Positions 36,275-45,605 of a DNA stretch of 64,000 nucleotides are shown piece by piece. The translations under genes were made by a program, and so were the position numbers. This DNA is from Ornithinibacillus caprae (GTDB taxonomy: Bacteria > Bacillota > Bacilli > Bacillales > Amphibacillaceae), in contig NZ_WOCA01000006.1 in NCBI RefSeq assembly GCF_009728145.1, positions 124,001-188,000 on the forward strand, read 5' to 3'. Each line of letters opens with the position of its first letter. Within the stretch, counting starts at the first letter, position 1. The notes beneath the pieces are model-generated. The model saw only the letters and a program-made list of their open reading frames with translations, had not been told where the DNA came from and made no database searches.

Positions 36275-36850
36275 ATGAAAAAATTGAATAAACGAAAATT
36301 ATTAATTAGTGTACTAGTCATTGTGTTTGTATTAATCGCGATAACATGGCAATTTCCATTTTCTACACTTAGTTTACATAAGCAAATTCGCTACAATCCA
36401 GACAATATAGTGATGGGGCAATATTTGGCTAACTTAGATGAATTCACTCAGTTGTATGAGGATCAACCAGCGGATGACTATATGACAGCGCAAGTTCAAT
36501 CACTAATGAAACTATATGAACTACCATGGTTGAATTCTAAAGAAACGGCTCAAGTGGATCAAGATGTGTTAAGTAATACATTATTTAAAATACAAAGTAA
36601 CAGAAAGATAGTCACCGAATTAATATTTAGAGAAGAATATGATCAAACCACGAAAATGTATTTACAGAGTCTTCTTGAGAATATACTTAGATTAGAAGAG
36701 GAAGTTATAAAACTAAAGCATTCGCAGACATTTACGAAAAACCAATTAAAAAGGGTGACAGGAAATGTCCATGGTTATTTGTGGAGCCATTTGGATGCAG
36801 TTAAAACCTTCTATACCTCTTACAAAAGTGAGTATGAATACTCAAACTAA
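36275..36850 (+). CDS. Hypothetical membrane-anchored protein, 191 aa
   Basis: An N-terminal signal anchor (residues ~9-27) followed by a helical, charged outside part of about 160 residues. I do not recognise the family. Ribosome site TAGGGAG. It could be part of the small operon with eutH and the 59-residue protein. Confidence 0.65.
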   Translation: MKKLNKRKLLISVLVIVFVLIAITWQFPFSTLSLHKQIRYNPDNIVMGQYLANLDEFTQLYEDQPADDYMTAQVQSLMKLYELPWLNSKETAQVDQDVLSNTLFKIQSNRKIVTELIFREEYDQTTKMYLQSLLENILRLEEEVIKLKHSQTFTKNQLKRVTGNVHGYLWSHLDAVKTFYTSYKSEYEYSN

Positions 36851-36914
36851 TTCATGCTCAGCATATCTTAGTTAATGATACAATATAGGAAATACATAAG
36901 GGGAGGACGTACGT

Positions 36915-37811
36915 TTGAACGACCAATTTAGTAAACCAAAAGGATTTGGTGAAATACTAGATCACACATTTCGCCTATGTAAAAATCATTTTTCAAAACT
37001 TTTTCTTATCTTTCTGATTGTAGTAGGACCGCTCTATTTACTGGAGGCACTTTCCTTATTTGCTTCAGGCACTAGTTTTTTTAGACAAATAGGTAGCGGA
37101 AGTACATGGTTTGAGCAAATTATGTCCGGCTATGATGAAGCACTGTACAACACGTCTTTAGGTGCAGATCTATTAATTAGTATGGCAATGCTTGTCCTAG
37201 TTCCGGTAGCATATGCTGCAACTCTATTTGCAATTCAGATGATAAAAAACAATGAGGAATTTACCGTAAGTACTGTAATTAAGCAAGCTTTTTCTAGATT
37301 TTGGCCAATTTTGGGGAGTAGCTTACTTTTTGGATTAATCGCGTTTATTTTATTGTTTGCTTTGTTCGTGTTTATATTCATTCCTAGTATAATTGGAGGA
37401 GTTATTGATTTAGGACTAGGGATTATCATGGCAATTATTCTATTTTTAGGTTTAGGTCTTTTAATTGCATGGCTACTAACTAGATGGAGTTTCTATCTAT
37501 CTGTCACTGTACTAGAACATGATGCACCAGGATTACCACGAAGCTTTAGGTTAACCCGTAAAAATTCATGGCGAATATTAGGACTTTATATTGTATTAGG
37601 CTTGATTACAATCGTTATCGGGGTAGCCATTGAAGGGATATTCACCTTTATATTAGGTAATAGTGTATTGTTTACAATTATTGTGAATTTGGTTTCGCTA
37701 TTCACATCCATGATTTTTGCTGTTGCATATGCGGTCATGTATTTTGATCTAAAGACAAGGCAAGATGGGGACGACCTCCAAGAAATGATTGATGATTACA
37801 ACAATCAATAA
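36915..37811 (+). CDS. Membrane protein at the head of the MoxR/DUF58 operon
   Basis: 298 residues with about five to six membrane segments and a C-terminal acidic tail. Similar proteins (related to the membrane domain of glycerophosphodiester phosphodiesterases) sit before DUF4129 genes in Bacillaceae. TTG start with AGGGGAGGA upstream. Exact function unknown. Confidence 0.75.
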   Translation: MNDQFSKPKGFGEILDHTFRLCKNHFSKLFLIFLIVVGPLYLLEALSLFASGTSFFRQIGSGSTWFEQIMSGYDEALYNTSLGADLLISMAMLVLVPVAYAATLFAIQMIKNNEEFTVSTVIKQAFSRFWPILGSSLLFGLIAFILLFALFVFIFIPSIIGGVIDLGLGIIMAIILFLGLGLLIAWLLTRWSFYLSVTVLEHDAPGLPRSFRLTRKNSWRILGLYIVLGLITIVIGVAIEGIFTFILGNSVLFTIIVNLVSLFTSMIFAVAYAVMYFDLKTRQDGDDLQEMIDDYNNQ

Positions 37812-37821
37812 AGTGAAACTT

Positions 37822-37972
37822 CATTCAGTGGGGGTTTTCTTCATCCCCCGCTGAATGTTAGTTGAACCAATCGGACATTTACGGGCAGTTGATCCCCCAC
37901 TTATCCTTCTTCACTTCAAAGTCTTGAAGTGAGGGTTTTACTGACCGTTATGTGGGATAAAATTTCTAGTTT
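37822..37972 (+). repeat. Nested-hairpin intergenic element
   Basis: Three strong stems follow each other: CATTCAGTGGGGG / CCCCCGCTGAATG (37822-37857), TCACTTCAA / TTGAAGTGA with a four-base loop, and an outer pair CGGGCAGT / ACTGACCG with one mismatch. It has more structure than a simple terminator and interrupts the spacing between two genes of one operon. It looks like a dispersed repeat or structured RNA element. Confidence 0.55.
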
Positions 37973-37990
37973 GTAAGTAAGGTGATGAGG

Positions 37991-38638
37991 ATGGAAAACA
38001 TCGATAAAGCTAAAAGTGAAATAGAAGAGATTCTAAATAACAGGGAATATCAAGTATATTATGAGGATCAAAGAAGCATCTTCGACATATGGTGGGATAA
38101 ATTGTCTGCCTGGTTTGGAGATCTATTATCGAAGCTGTTCGCTGACTTAAATCCATCTTCTGGATTCGCGGATACACTACTTATTCTCTTAATTGGAGTG
38201 GTCATATTATTAATTGCTGTGGCTATCTTTTTATCTATTCGATTGATTAGAAGAAAGAGAGTTTTCCAGGAACATCAACCATTGCTGTCTAAATCGGAAA
38301 TGGAATGGTCTGTAAACCGTCACCTAAAGGAAGCGGAAAAACATGAGGAAATGGGAGATTATTCCACAGCTACACGACATATATTCTTAGCTTTGTTGCT
38401 TTACTTCCATGAAAAAGAATGGTTAATAGCGCAGGTTTGGAAAACAAACTGGGAGTATTTTGATGAATTACAAAAATCAAACACTAATCGAGCTTCTGCA
38501 TTTTATCGGCTGGCTCATTTGTTTGATGAAGTTGTTTATGGTGAGCGGAACCTAGAAGAAAAAGAGTATATAGCATATCGCCAGGATGCACTTAAATGGA
38601 TTCATAGGGAAGACAATGGAATGGTAGAAGAAGGTTAG
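37991..38638 (+). CDS. DUF4129 domain protein
   Basis: 215 residues: a short N-terminal part, one membrane helix (~61-86), and a C-terminal DUF4129 domain with RHIFLALLLYFHEKEW. The ATG at 37991 has AAGGTGATGAGG upstream. DUF4129 proteins sit beside DUF4350 and MoxR in many Gram-positive genomes and are thought to belong to a membrane-bound complex. Confidence 0.82.
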   Translation: MENIDKAKSEIEEILNNREYQVYYEDQRSIFDIWWDKLSAWFGDLLSKLFADLNPSSGFADTLLILLIGVVILLIAVAIFLSIRLIRRKRVFQEHQPLLSKSEMEWSVNRHLKEAEKHEEMGDYSTATRHIFLALLLYFHEKEWLIAQVWKTNWEYFDELQKSNTNRASAFYRLAHLFDEVVYGERNLEEKEYIAYRQDALKWIHREDNGMVEEG

Positions 38639-38655
38639 AAGGGGGTTCAGAAGCA

Positions 38656-39795
38656 TTGCAGAAGCGTTCGTTAAGAAATAAAACATGGCTATGGCTAGTT
38701 ATCATATTACTCATGTTTGTAGCTGTTAATTATTTTCTCGTCTCTAAGCAGCCGCAGGAATATCCAAGCTATGTTTCTGAATCGCCATCACCAACAGGTG
38801 TAAAGGCATTTTATACATATTTGCAAGGGGAAACAGATGCTGTAGAAAGGTGGTCTCATGAACCACATTTATTAAAAAAAGCGGAAAATCAGCAGTTATT
38901 GTTCATGATAGAGCCGTTTTTTGTTCCTGAGCAAAAGGAAATGGATGGTTACATTTCGTTTATGGAAGCAGGTAATACCATTGTATTACTGGACAATAAT
39001 CCAGATGGAATGTTTGGACTGAAGACAGAATATGTCCTAGAACAGGATGGTCCTGTTGAGGTTCGGGATGGTAAAGAGGAGCGATACAAAGCATCTATAA
39101 CCTCCCCCGTTCGAATGAGGGCCAGCCAAAATGATGAGGTATTACTTTCTGATCAAATCGGCGTTGTGGCATTAAAACGTTCCTTTGGAGAGGGCCAATT
39201 AATTGTTGCAAACGCACCTAATTGGATAACCAATGAAATCATCCTGGATGAGGACCACCTCCAATTGATTACATCTCTAATCCTTGAGGAAAATCAAAGC
39301 TGGGACACTATTTTGTTTGATGAATACATTCATGTTACGGGACATGGGCCGAAAATAACATCACTTTATCCAAAATGGATAGTAGTTTTTGCTCTTCAAA
39401 GTGGATTAATTGCTGTCTCATGGCTATGGAATCGAGGGAAGCGCTTTGGACAGGTTATACGGCCGAGGGAAGAGGTCGTTCGATTTAGTAATGAACGAAT
39501 TAAAGCACTTGCCTCATGGTACCAGCGTGGAAGACGTTATCAGGATTCCTTAAGGATTCAAGCAGACTATGTTAAGCTACTGTTACAAGAACGATGGGGA
39601 ATACCTTATCGAAAAGAATGGATAGATTGTACAGATCAACTCAAGGTAAGACGAAAGCAAATGACAGAGGATGAGATCCTATCTTTTGTAAAAGAGATAA
39701 CAAAGCTATTAAATAAAGAATCTATTAATAAACAAGAATATGTTTTGTGGTCTAAACGAATGGATCAATTACAGAAAGAGGTGGAAGAAGGATGA
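38656..39795 (+). CDS. DUF4350 domain protein
   Basis: 379 residues: an N-terminal membrane helix (~10-27), an outside domain (DUF4350, with SPTGVKAFYTYLQ and the DEYIHVTGHG region), a second membrane helix (~237-256) and a C-terminal cytoplasmic part. TTG start, GAAGGGGG upstream. It overlaps moxR by four bases. Confidence 0.82.
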   Translation: MQKRSLRNKTWLWLVIILLMFVAVNYFLVSKQPQEYPSYVSESPSPTGVKAFYTYLQGETDAVERWSHEPHLLKKAENQQLLFMIEPFFVPEQKEMDGYISFMEAGNTIVLLDNNPDGMFGLKTEYVLEQDGPVEVRDGKEERYKASITSPVRMRASQNDEVLLSDQIGVVALKRSFGEGQLIVANAPNWITNEIILDEDHLQLITSLILEENQSWDTILFDEYIHVTGHGPKITSLYPKWIVVFALQSGLIAVSWLWNRGKRFGQVIRPREEVVRFSNERIKALASWYQRGRRYQDSLRIQADYVKLLLQERWGIPYRKEWIDCTDQLKVRRKQMTEDEILSFVKEITKLLNKESINKQEYVLWSKRMDQLQKEVEEG

Positions 39796-40721
39796 ACAGT
39801 AAATTAGCAGCCTTATTAACATCATATGATGAACAAATACTAGGTCAAAAGGCGAATTTAAGACTATTAGTATCTGCGATTTTAGCAGGTGGACATGTGC
39901 TTATTGAAGGTGTGCCAGGTACAGGGAAAACACAGATGGTTCGAACGCTCTCTAATCTATTAGGTGGTAGATTTAATAGAATTCAGTTTACACCTGACTT
40001 GCTACCAAGTGATATAACTGGTAGTACGATTTTTAATTTGAAGGAGAATACGTTTCAAACGATTAAAGGACCAATTTTTTCTAATGTCCTGTTAGCAGAC
40101 GAAATAAATCGTACTCCTGCAAAAACACAAGCAGCTCTATTAGAGGCCATGGAAGAAAAGCAGGTAACGATTCAAGGCGAGACATACAAGTTACCTGAGG
40201 TGTTTTTTGTAGTCGCAACCCAAAATCCGATTGAATTTGAAGGCACCTATCCTCTACCGGAAGCCCAGCAGGATCGTTTCCTGTTTAAATTAGATATTAA
40301 ATTTCCAACAGCTGAAGAGGAAACAAATGTGTTACGTAATGTATTAGAAAATCGTTATAACGAAGAGGTCATAGAAGCGATATTGGATATAGAAACGTTT
40401 ATGGAAATCCGAAGAGAAATTGAAGCTGTAACATTAAATGAAGATGTTTTAGCCTATATTATCCAAATTGTACGGCGAACTAGGGAAACGGAATCTATTC
40501 GATTTGGAGCAAGTACTAGGGCGGCAATTTCTATTGGCAAAGCTGCAAAGGCATGGGCCTATTTAGCCGAACGCGACTATGTAACTCCTGATGATGTGAA
40601 GATGGTAGCCAAACCAGCATTACGCCATCGTATTCAGATATCTCCGCATATGGAATTGGAGGGAGTGAGCCTTGACCAAATCATTGAAGAACTTGTGGGA
40701 GCGATTCCTGTTCCAAGATAG
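39792..40721 (+). CDS. MoxR family AAA+ ATPase
   Basis: 309 residues: Walker A GVPGTGKT at 40-47, Walker B ADEINRTPAKTQ, and the AAA lid domain. MoxR ATPases act as chaperones, often activating a partner with a von Willebrand factor A-like (DUF58) domain; that partner is the next gene, with which it overlaps by 50 bases. Confidence 0.92.
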   Translation: MNSKLAALLTSYDEQILGQKANLRLLVSAILAGGHVLIEGVPGTGKTQMVRTLSNLLGGRFNRIQFTPDLLPSDITGSTIFNLKENTFQTIKGPIFSNVLLADEINRTPAKTQAALLEAMEEKQVTIQGETYKLPEVFFVVATQNPIEFEGTYPLPEAQQDRFLFKLDIKFPTAEEETNVLRNVLENRYNEEVIEAILDIETFMEIRREIEAVTLNEDVLAYIIQIVRRTRETESIRFGASTRAAISIGKAAKAWAYLAERDYVTPDDVKMVAKPALRHRIQISPHMELEGVSLDQIIEELVGAIPVPR

Positions 40722-42030
40722 AGGGATTCTACCAACGAATAGATTATTGCTCATTTATGTGATTTTCTCATCCCTCCTCATCATGCTCTCTGTTTTAGGT
40801 CTATCATGGCCAGTTATTATTTCGTTTAATCTACTCTTTCTTTTAGGGACATTATTTGATTTGTTATTTTCACCAAAAAGAAAACAGATTCATGCTGTAC
40901 GAAATATACAAGAAGAAATGGAAAGAGGAATTCGATATCAAGTGAAAATTCAATTTCACAATGAATCCGACCATTCATATAGGTTTCAACTGATTGACGG
41001 AATTCCACAGACGTTTCAAAAACGTTTTCCAATAAAAGGAATGGTAGAGAAGGGATCATCTACAACTGTTACGTATGAAACTTTTGCTCCAGTTCGAGGA
41101 AAATATCATCTGGAGACGATTTATGTTAGATATAGCAGTTTGCTAGGTTTGTGGGAAAAACAAACATTCATTCAGCAGCAGGATGAGGTGAAGGTCATTC
41201 CCGATTTGACAGATACAAAACGATATTTGGAAAATGCACAGAAATTTCTTTTGTATGAAGGTACTAAAATACGAAAGCAGAAAAGTGGAGCGGGAGAGTT
41301 TTCTAGAATTCGAAATTATGTTGTTGGAGATGACCCGCGTAAAATAAACTGGCGTCAAACAGCAAAGCTTCAAGAGGTAATGGCAAACGAATTTGAACCG
41401 GAGCATGGTAAATATATAACGATCTTAATTGATTGCGGTAGAATGATGGGAGCGGAGCTTAAGAAAGGAAACCGTTTAGAAAAAGCCTTGGAAGCCTCTT
41501 TAACAGTTGCTGCTGCTGCACTTAAAAATGATGACTATGTGAGTGTGTTAGCTTTCTCTAAAGATGTAAAAGTATATGTACCGCCAGCAAAGGGAATGGA
41601 TCAGCTACAAAAGATTTTACAAGCAGTATACGATTTAGAAGTAGATTCAATTGAATCCAACTTCTCAGCTGTATTGAACTACTTACAATCTATTCAAAAG
41701 AAGCGAAGTCTTATGTTGATGTTTAGTGATGTACATACATTTTTACATGAGGAAAGTACGTTGCTTTATTTAAAACGATTACGACAAAGGCATTTATTTC
41801 TTATGATCGGAGTAGAAGATCAGGAATTACTTACAACAACAAGACTGAACTCTAAAACAGTACAATCAGCAATGATAAAGAGTATCGCCCAACAACAAGT
41901 GCAGTATAAAAAGCGAGAAAAGGTAAAATGGGAAGCGCAAGGGCTAATCATGATTGAAGCAAAGGAAGATAGATTAGCATCAGAAGCGGTATCCAGATAT
42001 ATTCATATTATGAACCAAGGATTATTATAG
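40672..42030 (+). CDS. DUF58 domain protein
   Basis: 452 residues: two membrane helices at ~22-60, an immunoglobulin-like section, then the DUF58/vWFA-like domain (GEFSRIRNYVVGDDPRKINWRQTAK, and TILIDCGRMMG). The TTG start, 50 bases inside moxR, has GGAGGGAGTGAG at good distance and is credible. Partner of the MoxR ATPase. Confidence 0.88.
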   Translation: MTKSLKNLWERFLFQDRGILPTNRLLLIYVIFSSLLIMLSVLGLSWPVIISFNLLFLLGTLFDLLFSPKRKQIHAVRNIQEEMERGIRYQVKIQFHNESDHSYRFQLIDGIPQTFQKRFPIKGMVEKGSSTTVTYETFAPVRGKYHLETIYVRYSSLLGLWEKQTFIQQQDEVKVIPDLTDTKRYLENAQKFLLYEGTKIRKQKSGAGEFSRIRNYVVGDDPRKINWRQTAKLQEVMANEFEPEHGKYITILIDCGRMMGAELKKGNRLEKALEASLTVAAAALKNDDYVSVLAFSKDVKVYVPPAKGMDQLQKILQAVYDLEVDSIESNFSAVLNYLQSIQKKRSLMLMFSDVHTFLHEESTLLYLKRLRQRHLFLMIGVEDQELLTTTRLNSKTVQSAMIKSIAQQQVQYKKREKVKWEAQGLIMIEAKEDRLASEAVSRYIHIMNQGLL

Positions 42031-42075
42031 AAGTACAACTGGCGAGGTAAATACTCCATAACGGTAGGTGTTGGA

Positions 42076-43065
42076 ATGAATAGTAAACAATTTGTAAAGC
42101 AGCATCGTGAGGATTGGAAGCAACTCGAACAATACATATCGATTCTTCATAAACGTAGAAGAAAAGTTCGTGGAAATGATATAGATGCATTTCACCATTT
42201 GTATCAAAAGGTGGCACAACACCTATCCTATAGTCAAACTTTTTTTCCGAAAGAAGATGTAACTGCTTATTTAAATGGGTTAGTATCGAAAGCACATAAT
42301 CTATTATATAAGGATCAGATGTCTAGCTTCCAACAGATTCGTTACTTTTTCTCAACAAAATTTATCGGGCTCTTACTGGAACAATGGAAATTTATTATCT
42401 TTGCGATGATTTTATTTACAATTGGTGGAATAGCCAGTTTCATTTCTGTAGCTAATGATCCGCTTCACCTTTACTCCATAGTTCCTGATGAGATGGCATA
42501 TGGGGTGGATCCAGAACAACTGGGTGTTGGTCATGATGCAATTGATTCCTCACTAATGTCAGCAGAAATTATGACTAATAATATACAAGTGGCTATGTTG
42601 GCCTTTGCCAGTGGTATTACCTTTGGAATCTTAACTATTTATGTCTTAGTTTATAATGGGATGTTAATAGGTGCGCTTGCAGCTGTATTCTGGCATTCAG
42701 GTATGTCCTATGAATTTTGGGCATATATTGTGCCACATGGCATGGTTGAATTAGCAGCTATATTTATTGCGGGTGGAGCTGGATTGTTAATGGGGTATAA
42801 ATTATTTGTGCCGGGCTCTTACACACGTGGCTACCAATTAAAGCAACAAGCCATTCGTTCTGTTCAGCTTTTTTTAGGCACGGTTCCACTATTTATTATT
42901 GCGGGGGTTATTGAAGGGTTTATTACCCCTTCCTCTTTATCTCTTGAAGTTAAATATCTAGTTGCATGTATAACGGTAATTGGTTTAGTAGTCTATATTA
43001 TTTGTGGAAAACTGTTGCTTGAAAGAAGAAGGCTTCAGGATAGCACATTAGAAATTGAGGGATGA
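42076..43065 (+). CDS. SpoIIM-like (DUF95) membrane protein
   Basis: 329 residues: a cytoplasmic N-terminal part, then about six membrane segments with ASGITFGILTIYVLVYNGMLIG and PHGMVELAAIFIAGGAGLLMGY, matching the stage II sporulation protein M family. In this operon it is not expected to be the sporulation SpoIIM itself. Stop overlaps the RDD gene start by four bases. Confidence 0.85.
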   Translation: MNSKQFVKQHREDWKQLEQYISILHKRRRKVRGNDIDAFHHLYQKVAQHLSYSQTFFPKEDVTAYLNGLVSKAHNLLYKDQMSSFQQIRYFFSTKFIGLLLEQWKFIIFAMILFTIGGIASFISVANDPLHLYSIVPDEMAYGVDPEQLGVGHDAIDSSLMSAEIMTNNIQVAMLAFASGITFGILTIYVLVYNGMLIGALAAVFWHSGMSYEFWAYIVPHGMVELAAIFIAGGAGLLMGYKLFVPGSYTRGYQLKQQAIRSVQLFLGTVPLFIIAGVIEGFITPSSLSLEVKYLVACITVIGLVVYIICGKLLLERRRLQDSTLEIEG

Positions 43066-43859
43066 AAATGACAAAAGAACAGATTGATATAAAAACCCCA
43101 GAATTTGTTTCCCTTCAGTTTAAGCTTGCGGGTCTTGGATCGAGGGCAGCAGCAATGATTTTAGACCAAGTTATTTTAACGATCCTCAATATTATAGCAA
43201 TAGTGTTACTATTGTTTATAACCAGCTCAGACATTATGTTAATGGCCGAACCAGGCTGGTTATTTGCCGTTTTTATTATTGTGTTATTTGTAGTTAACTG
43301 GGGATATTTTTTTGTGTGCGAGTTTTTTTTCGGGGGGAAAACGATTGGAAAGCATATGGTTGGAATTAGGGTAATCCAAGAAAATGGGCATAGTGTTACC
43401 TTTCTATCTGCGATAATTAGAAATTTATTACGAATTGTTGATATGCTTCCAACTAGTTATTTCTTAGGAATCGTTCTTATATTCTTTCATTCGAAGCATA
43501 AGCGGTTGGGGGATATGGCTGCAGGAACAATTGTTGTTCATGAGCGACAAGTAAAGAGGCAGTCAAAGAGTGCTATTGAAAAAGAAATAGACCGACGAGG
43601 ACTATCAAAAGATACGCTACAAGTAGAGGAATGGGTAATTCGCTCACTTGGAGAAAAAGATTGGAAATTATTAAAAACCTATACACAAAAATTTCCAACT
43701 TTACAGGATTATCGTAAAGTCCAATTAACGAAAGAAATAGCTTCCATTCTATTATCGAAAATCGGTCTGGAAGCTGGTACAAAAACAAATCAGGAATTAG
43801 AAAATATATTACTCGTTCTTTATCTTTACATGAAGGAAGAATGGGAGTATGAATTATAA
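43062..43859 (+). CDS. RDD family membrane protein
   Basis: 265 residues: RDD domain with LGSRAAAMILDQVIL near the start, three to four membrane helices, FFGGKTIGKHMVGIRV, and the closing LGDMAAGTIV. A C-terminal cytoplasmic tail follows. Last gene of the MoxR/DUF58 operon. Confidence 0.87.
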   Translation: MKMTKEQIDIKTPEFVSLQFKLAGLGSRAAAMILDQVILTILNIIAIVLLLFITSSDIMLMAEPGWLFAVFIIVLFVVNWGYFFVCEFFFGGKTIGKHMVGIRVIQENGHSVTFLSAIIRNLLRIVDMLPTSYFLGIVLIFFHSKHKRLGDMAAGTIVVHERQVKRQSKSAIEKEIDRRGLSKDTLQVEEWVIRSLGEKDWKLLKTYTQKFPTLQDYRKVQLTKEIASILLSKIGLEAGTKTNQELENILLVLYLYMKEEWEYEL

Positions 43860-44072
43860 AAAAACTAACACGCATCATTCTAAAGGCGAGTGATATAGGG
43901 TATATAGGGTAGGGAAGCTGGTTATTTAATCATTGGATCTTAATTCGTAGTTGATGAATACTGTGCAATAAAGATTTACAAAAAGGGTATATGGTATATA
44001 AGAGAAAAACATAAACTAACTTGGAATTAGAGTACAATAAATAGCCCTTTCCATATGAAAAGAGCTAAGATA

Positions 44073-44564
44073 TTAGGTTGCTGTTATTGAATGTGTGTTC
44101 TTCTTTTGAACAAATTTAATAAATAACAAGCGAATGACAGGTCCCATAACTACAATTTGCAAAGGGAGAGCAAATATGAAATTCATAGTGAAAATATGCA
44201 GGTAGTCTTTATAGAGAGTTCCATTTTGAACCCCAGCATGTATATAGGACGTAACTAAACCATAAAAAGACATACAAGAAGCCATGCCAAATACCATACA
44301 TGTAGACATAGAAAAAACAAATAATGGTATGTTTTTCTTGTTAAAAGGTAATAAAGAGACAACTTTTCTAGCTAATGGACCCACAAAGAATAAATCCAAT
44401 ACAAGAGCAATGACATAAGCAAGAACGAATTGAATGACAATCCCCTTAAATGATATGATGCCAAACAAATCATTCATAAACATGTTATAAAAGGTCATTA
44501 CAACAACCATTCCAAAGCACATCATAGATCCAAAATATAAACCTTCTTTTCTAGTTGTAGGCAA
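44073..44564 (-). CDS. DUF2798-like membrane protein
   Basis: 163 residues with four hydrophobic segments that form two similar halves (FGMVVVMTFYNMF and FGMASCMSFYGLV), so it is an internal duplication of a two-helix unit. This matches the DUF2798 family. Function unknown; single leftward gene with AGGAGTGG upstream. Confidence 0.75.
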   Translation of the reverse strand: MPTTRKEGLYFGSMMCFGMVVVMTFYNMFMNDLFGIISFKGIVIQFVLAYVIALVLDLFFVGPLARKVVSLLPFNKKNIPLFVFSMSTCMVFGMASCMSFYGLVTSYIHAGVQNGTLYKDYLHIFTMNFIFALPLQIVVMGPVIRLLFIKFVQKKNTHSITAT

Positions 44565-44732
44565 AATTTTTCCACTCCTTTATATTAAATTGTACTTAGT
44601 AAGTATAGTTAAAAAGAAGAACTTCTCGTAAGTGACAAAATTGTGAACTTTTTATAGAGAAAAATCGAAGGGAACCAATTAATTACTTGACTGGTGGGGA
44701 GGTTATGTGAAAAAAAGAAATTTCAAAAAGTT

Positions 44733-44839
44733 ATAGCTGCACAGTACAACCATACTTGTAATTAAATGATCTTGCAAGGTGATCACTATTTTTAGGGTGG
44801 TCTTTTTTCGTATTAGACTAGAAACTGTGCAGCAGCTAT
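44733..44839. repeat. Short element bounded by inverted ends
   Basis: ATAGCTGCACAGT at 44733-44745 is the inverse of ACTGTGCAG-CAG-CTAT at 44824-44839 (three extra bases). Inside lies a small hairpin followed by TTTTTT (44779-44807). The sequence CAACCATA next to AGTACAA recurs at about 47303. It may be a miniature mobile-like element or an old terminator region. Confidence 0.35.
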
Positions 44840-44840
44840 C

Positions 44841-45491
44841 CTATATTGAATGGTTTCTATCTTTTTCATAATTTAGTGTTGTACTATAGTGTGTTAATAT
44901 GCGGTCTATTACTTTTTTAGTTAGTGGCATAAAGTAATTAAGTATTAGGCCGCCTAAACACACCGTTAATAATGTCCCAACGCCAATTGGTCCATTAAAA
45001 ATAATTGCCAGTAGCAAGAATAGAAGGTAAATCAACGTTCTAGCAAAAAATATACTTCTTCTCGTTAATTCTTGAATGATTAATGTTAATCGGTCATCTG
45101 GAATTGGTGCAAAATTTGTATGTAAATATGTTGCAGTTCCTAACCCTATCACAACTAAGCCGACTCCAAAAAACACAAATTTGCTATATAAGAGTTCAGG
45201 TGCATTCCAATATTGTAATACAAAAAGCCAAAAATCAATACCTATACCCATTATAAATGCCGTTAACAGCCCCAAAACTTCTGGTCTTTTCCTACTTATA
45301 AGTGAATTGCAACATACTAAAATGATAGCGATTATGATTTCCCAGCTTCCCACAGTTAGCCCCACATTTATCGACAGTCCTACCAATAGTGCAACAAAAG
45401 GTGAAGTTCCAAGGTCTGCTAGTATCGTTAAAGAAATACCAAGGGTTAATATTAAAATTCCTAATACATAAAAAACATATCTCATTTTCAC
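44841..45491 (-). CDS. YczE/YyaS-type membrane protein
   Basis: 216 residues, five to six membrane segments; LADLGTSPFVALLVGLS and GTATYLHTNFAPIPDDRL are typical of the YczE/YitT-like group. Divergent from the MarR gene and carrying its own copy of the putative MarR operator, so it is probably a target of that regulator. Substrate unknown. Confidence 0.8.
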   Translation of the reverse strand: MKMRYVFYVLGILILTLGISLTILADLGTSPFVALLVGLSINVGLTVGSWEIIIAIILVCCNSLISRKRPEVLGLLTAFIMGIGIDFWLFVLQYWNAPELLYSKFVFFGVGLVVIGLGTATYLHTNFAPIPDDRLTLIIQELTRRSIFFARTLIYLLFLLLAIIFNGPIGVGTLLTVCLGGLILNYFMPLTKKVIDRILTHYSTTLNYEKDRNHSI

Positions 45492-45515
45492 TGTACTCGC
45501 TCTCTTTTTTATATT

Positions 45516-45540
45516 TTTTTATTGCAAATACAACAAAGTT
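45516..45540 (-). promoter_or_regulatory. Putative MarR operator, copy facing the YczE-like gene
   Basis: Read on the minus strand, TTTGTTGTATTTGCAATAAAAA differs from the second copy at two positions only. It lies 25 bases before the leftward gene. Confidence 0.65.
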
Positions 45541-45561
45541 ACGTTAAATTTAATATATGTT

Positions 45562-45587
45562 ATTTTTGTTGCATTTGCAACAAAAAT
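45562..45587 (+). promoter_or_regulatory. Putative MarR operator, copy facing the MarR gene
   Basis: Perfect 12-bp arms around a TT spacer: ATTTTTGTTGCA and its inverse TGCAACAAAAAT. It is 18 bases before the MarR start codon and would overlap its promoter, fitting autorepression. Confidence 0.8.
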
Positions 45588-45605
45588 TATACGAGGAGGG
45601 TCATA

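Noticed and set aside
45076-45471. 131-codon rightward frame opposite the YczE-like gene
   Set aside because: Its amino-acid make-up mirrors the hydrophobic helices on the other strand; no start signal.
45522-45605. N-terminal extension of the MarR gene
   Set aside because: The upstream frame runs through two operator palindromes and lacks a ribosome site; the ATG at 45606 has GAGGAGGG.
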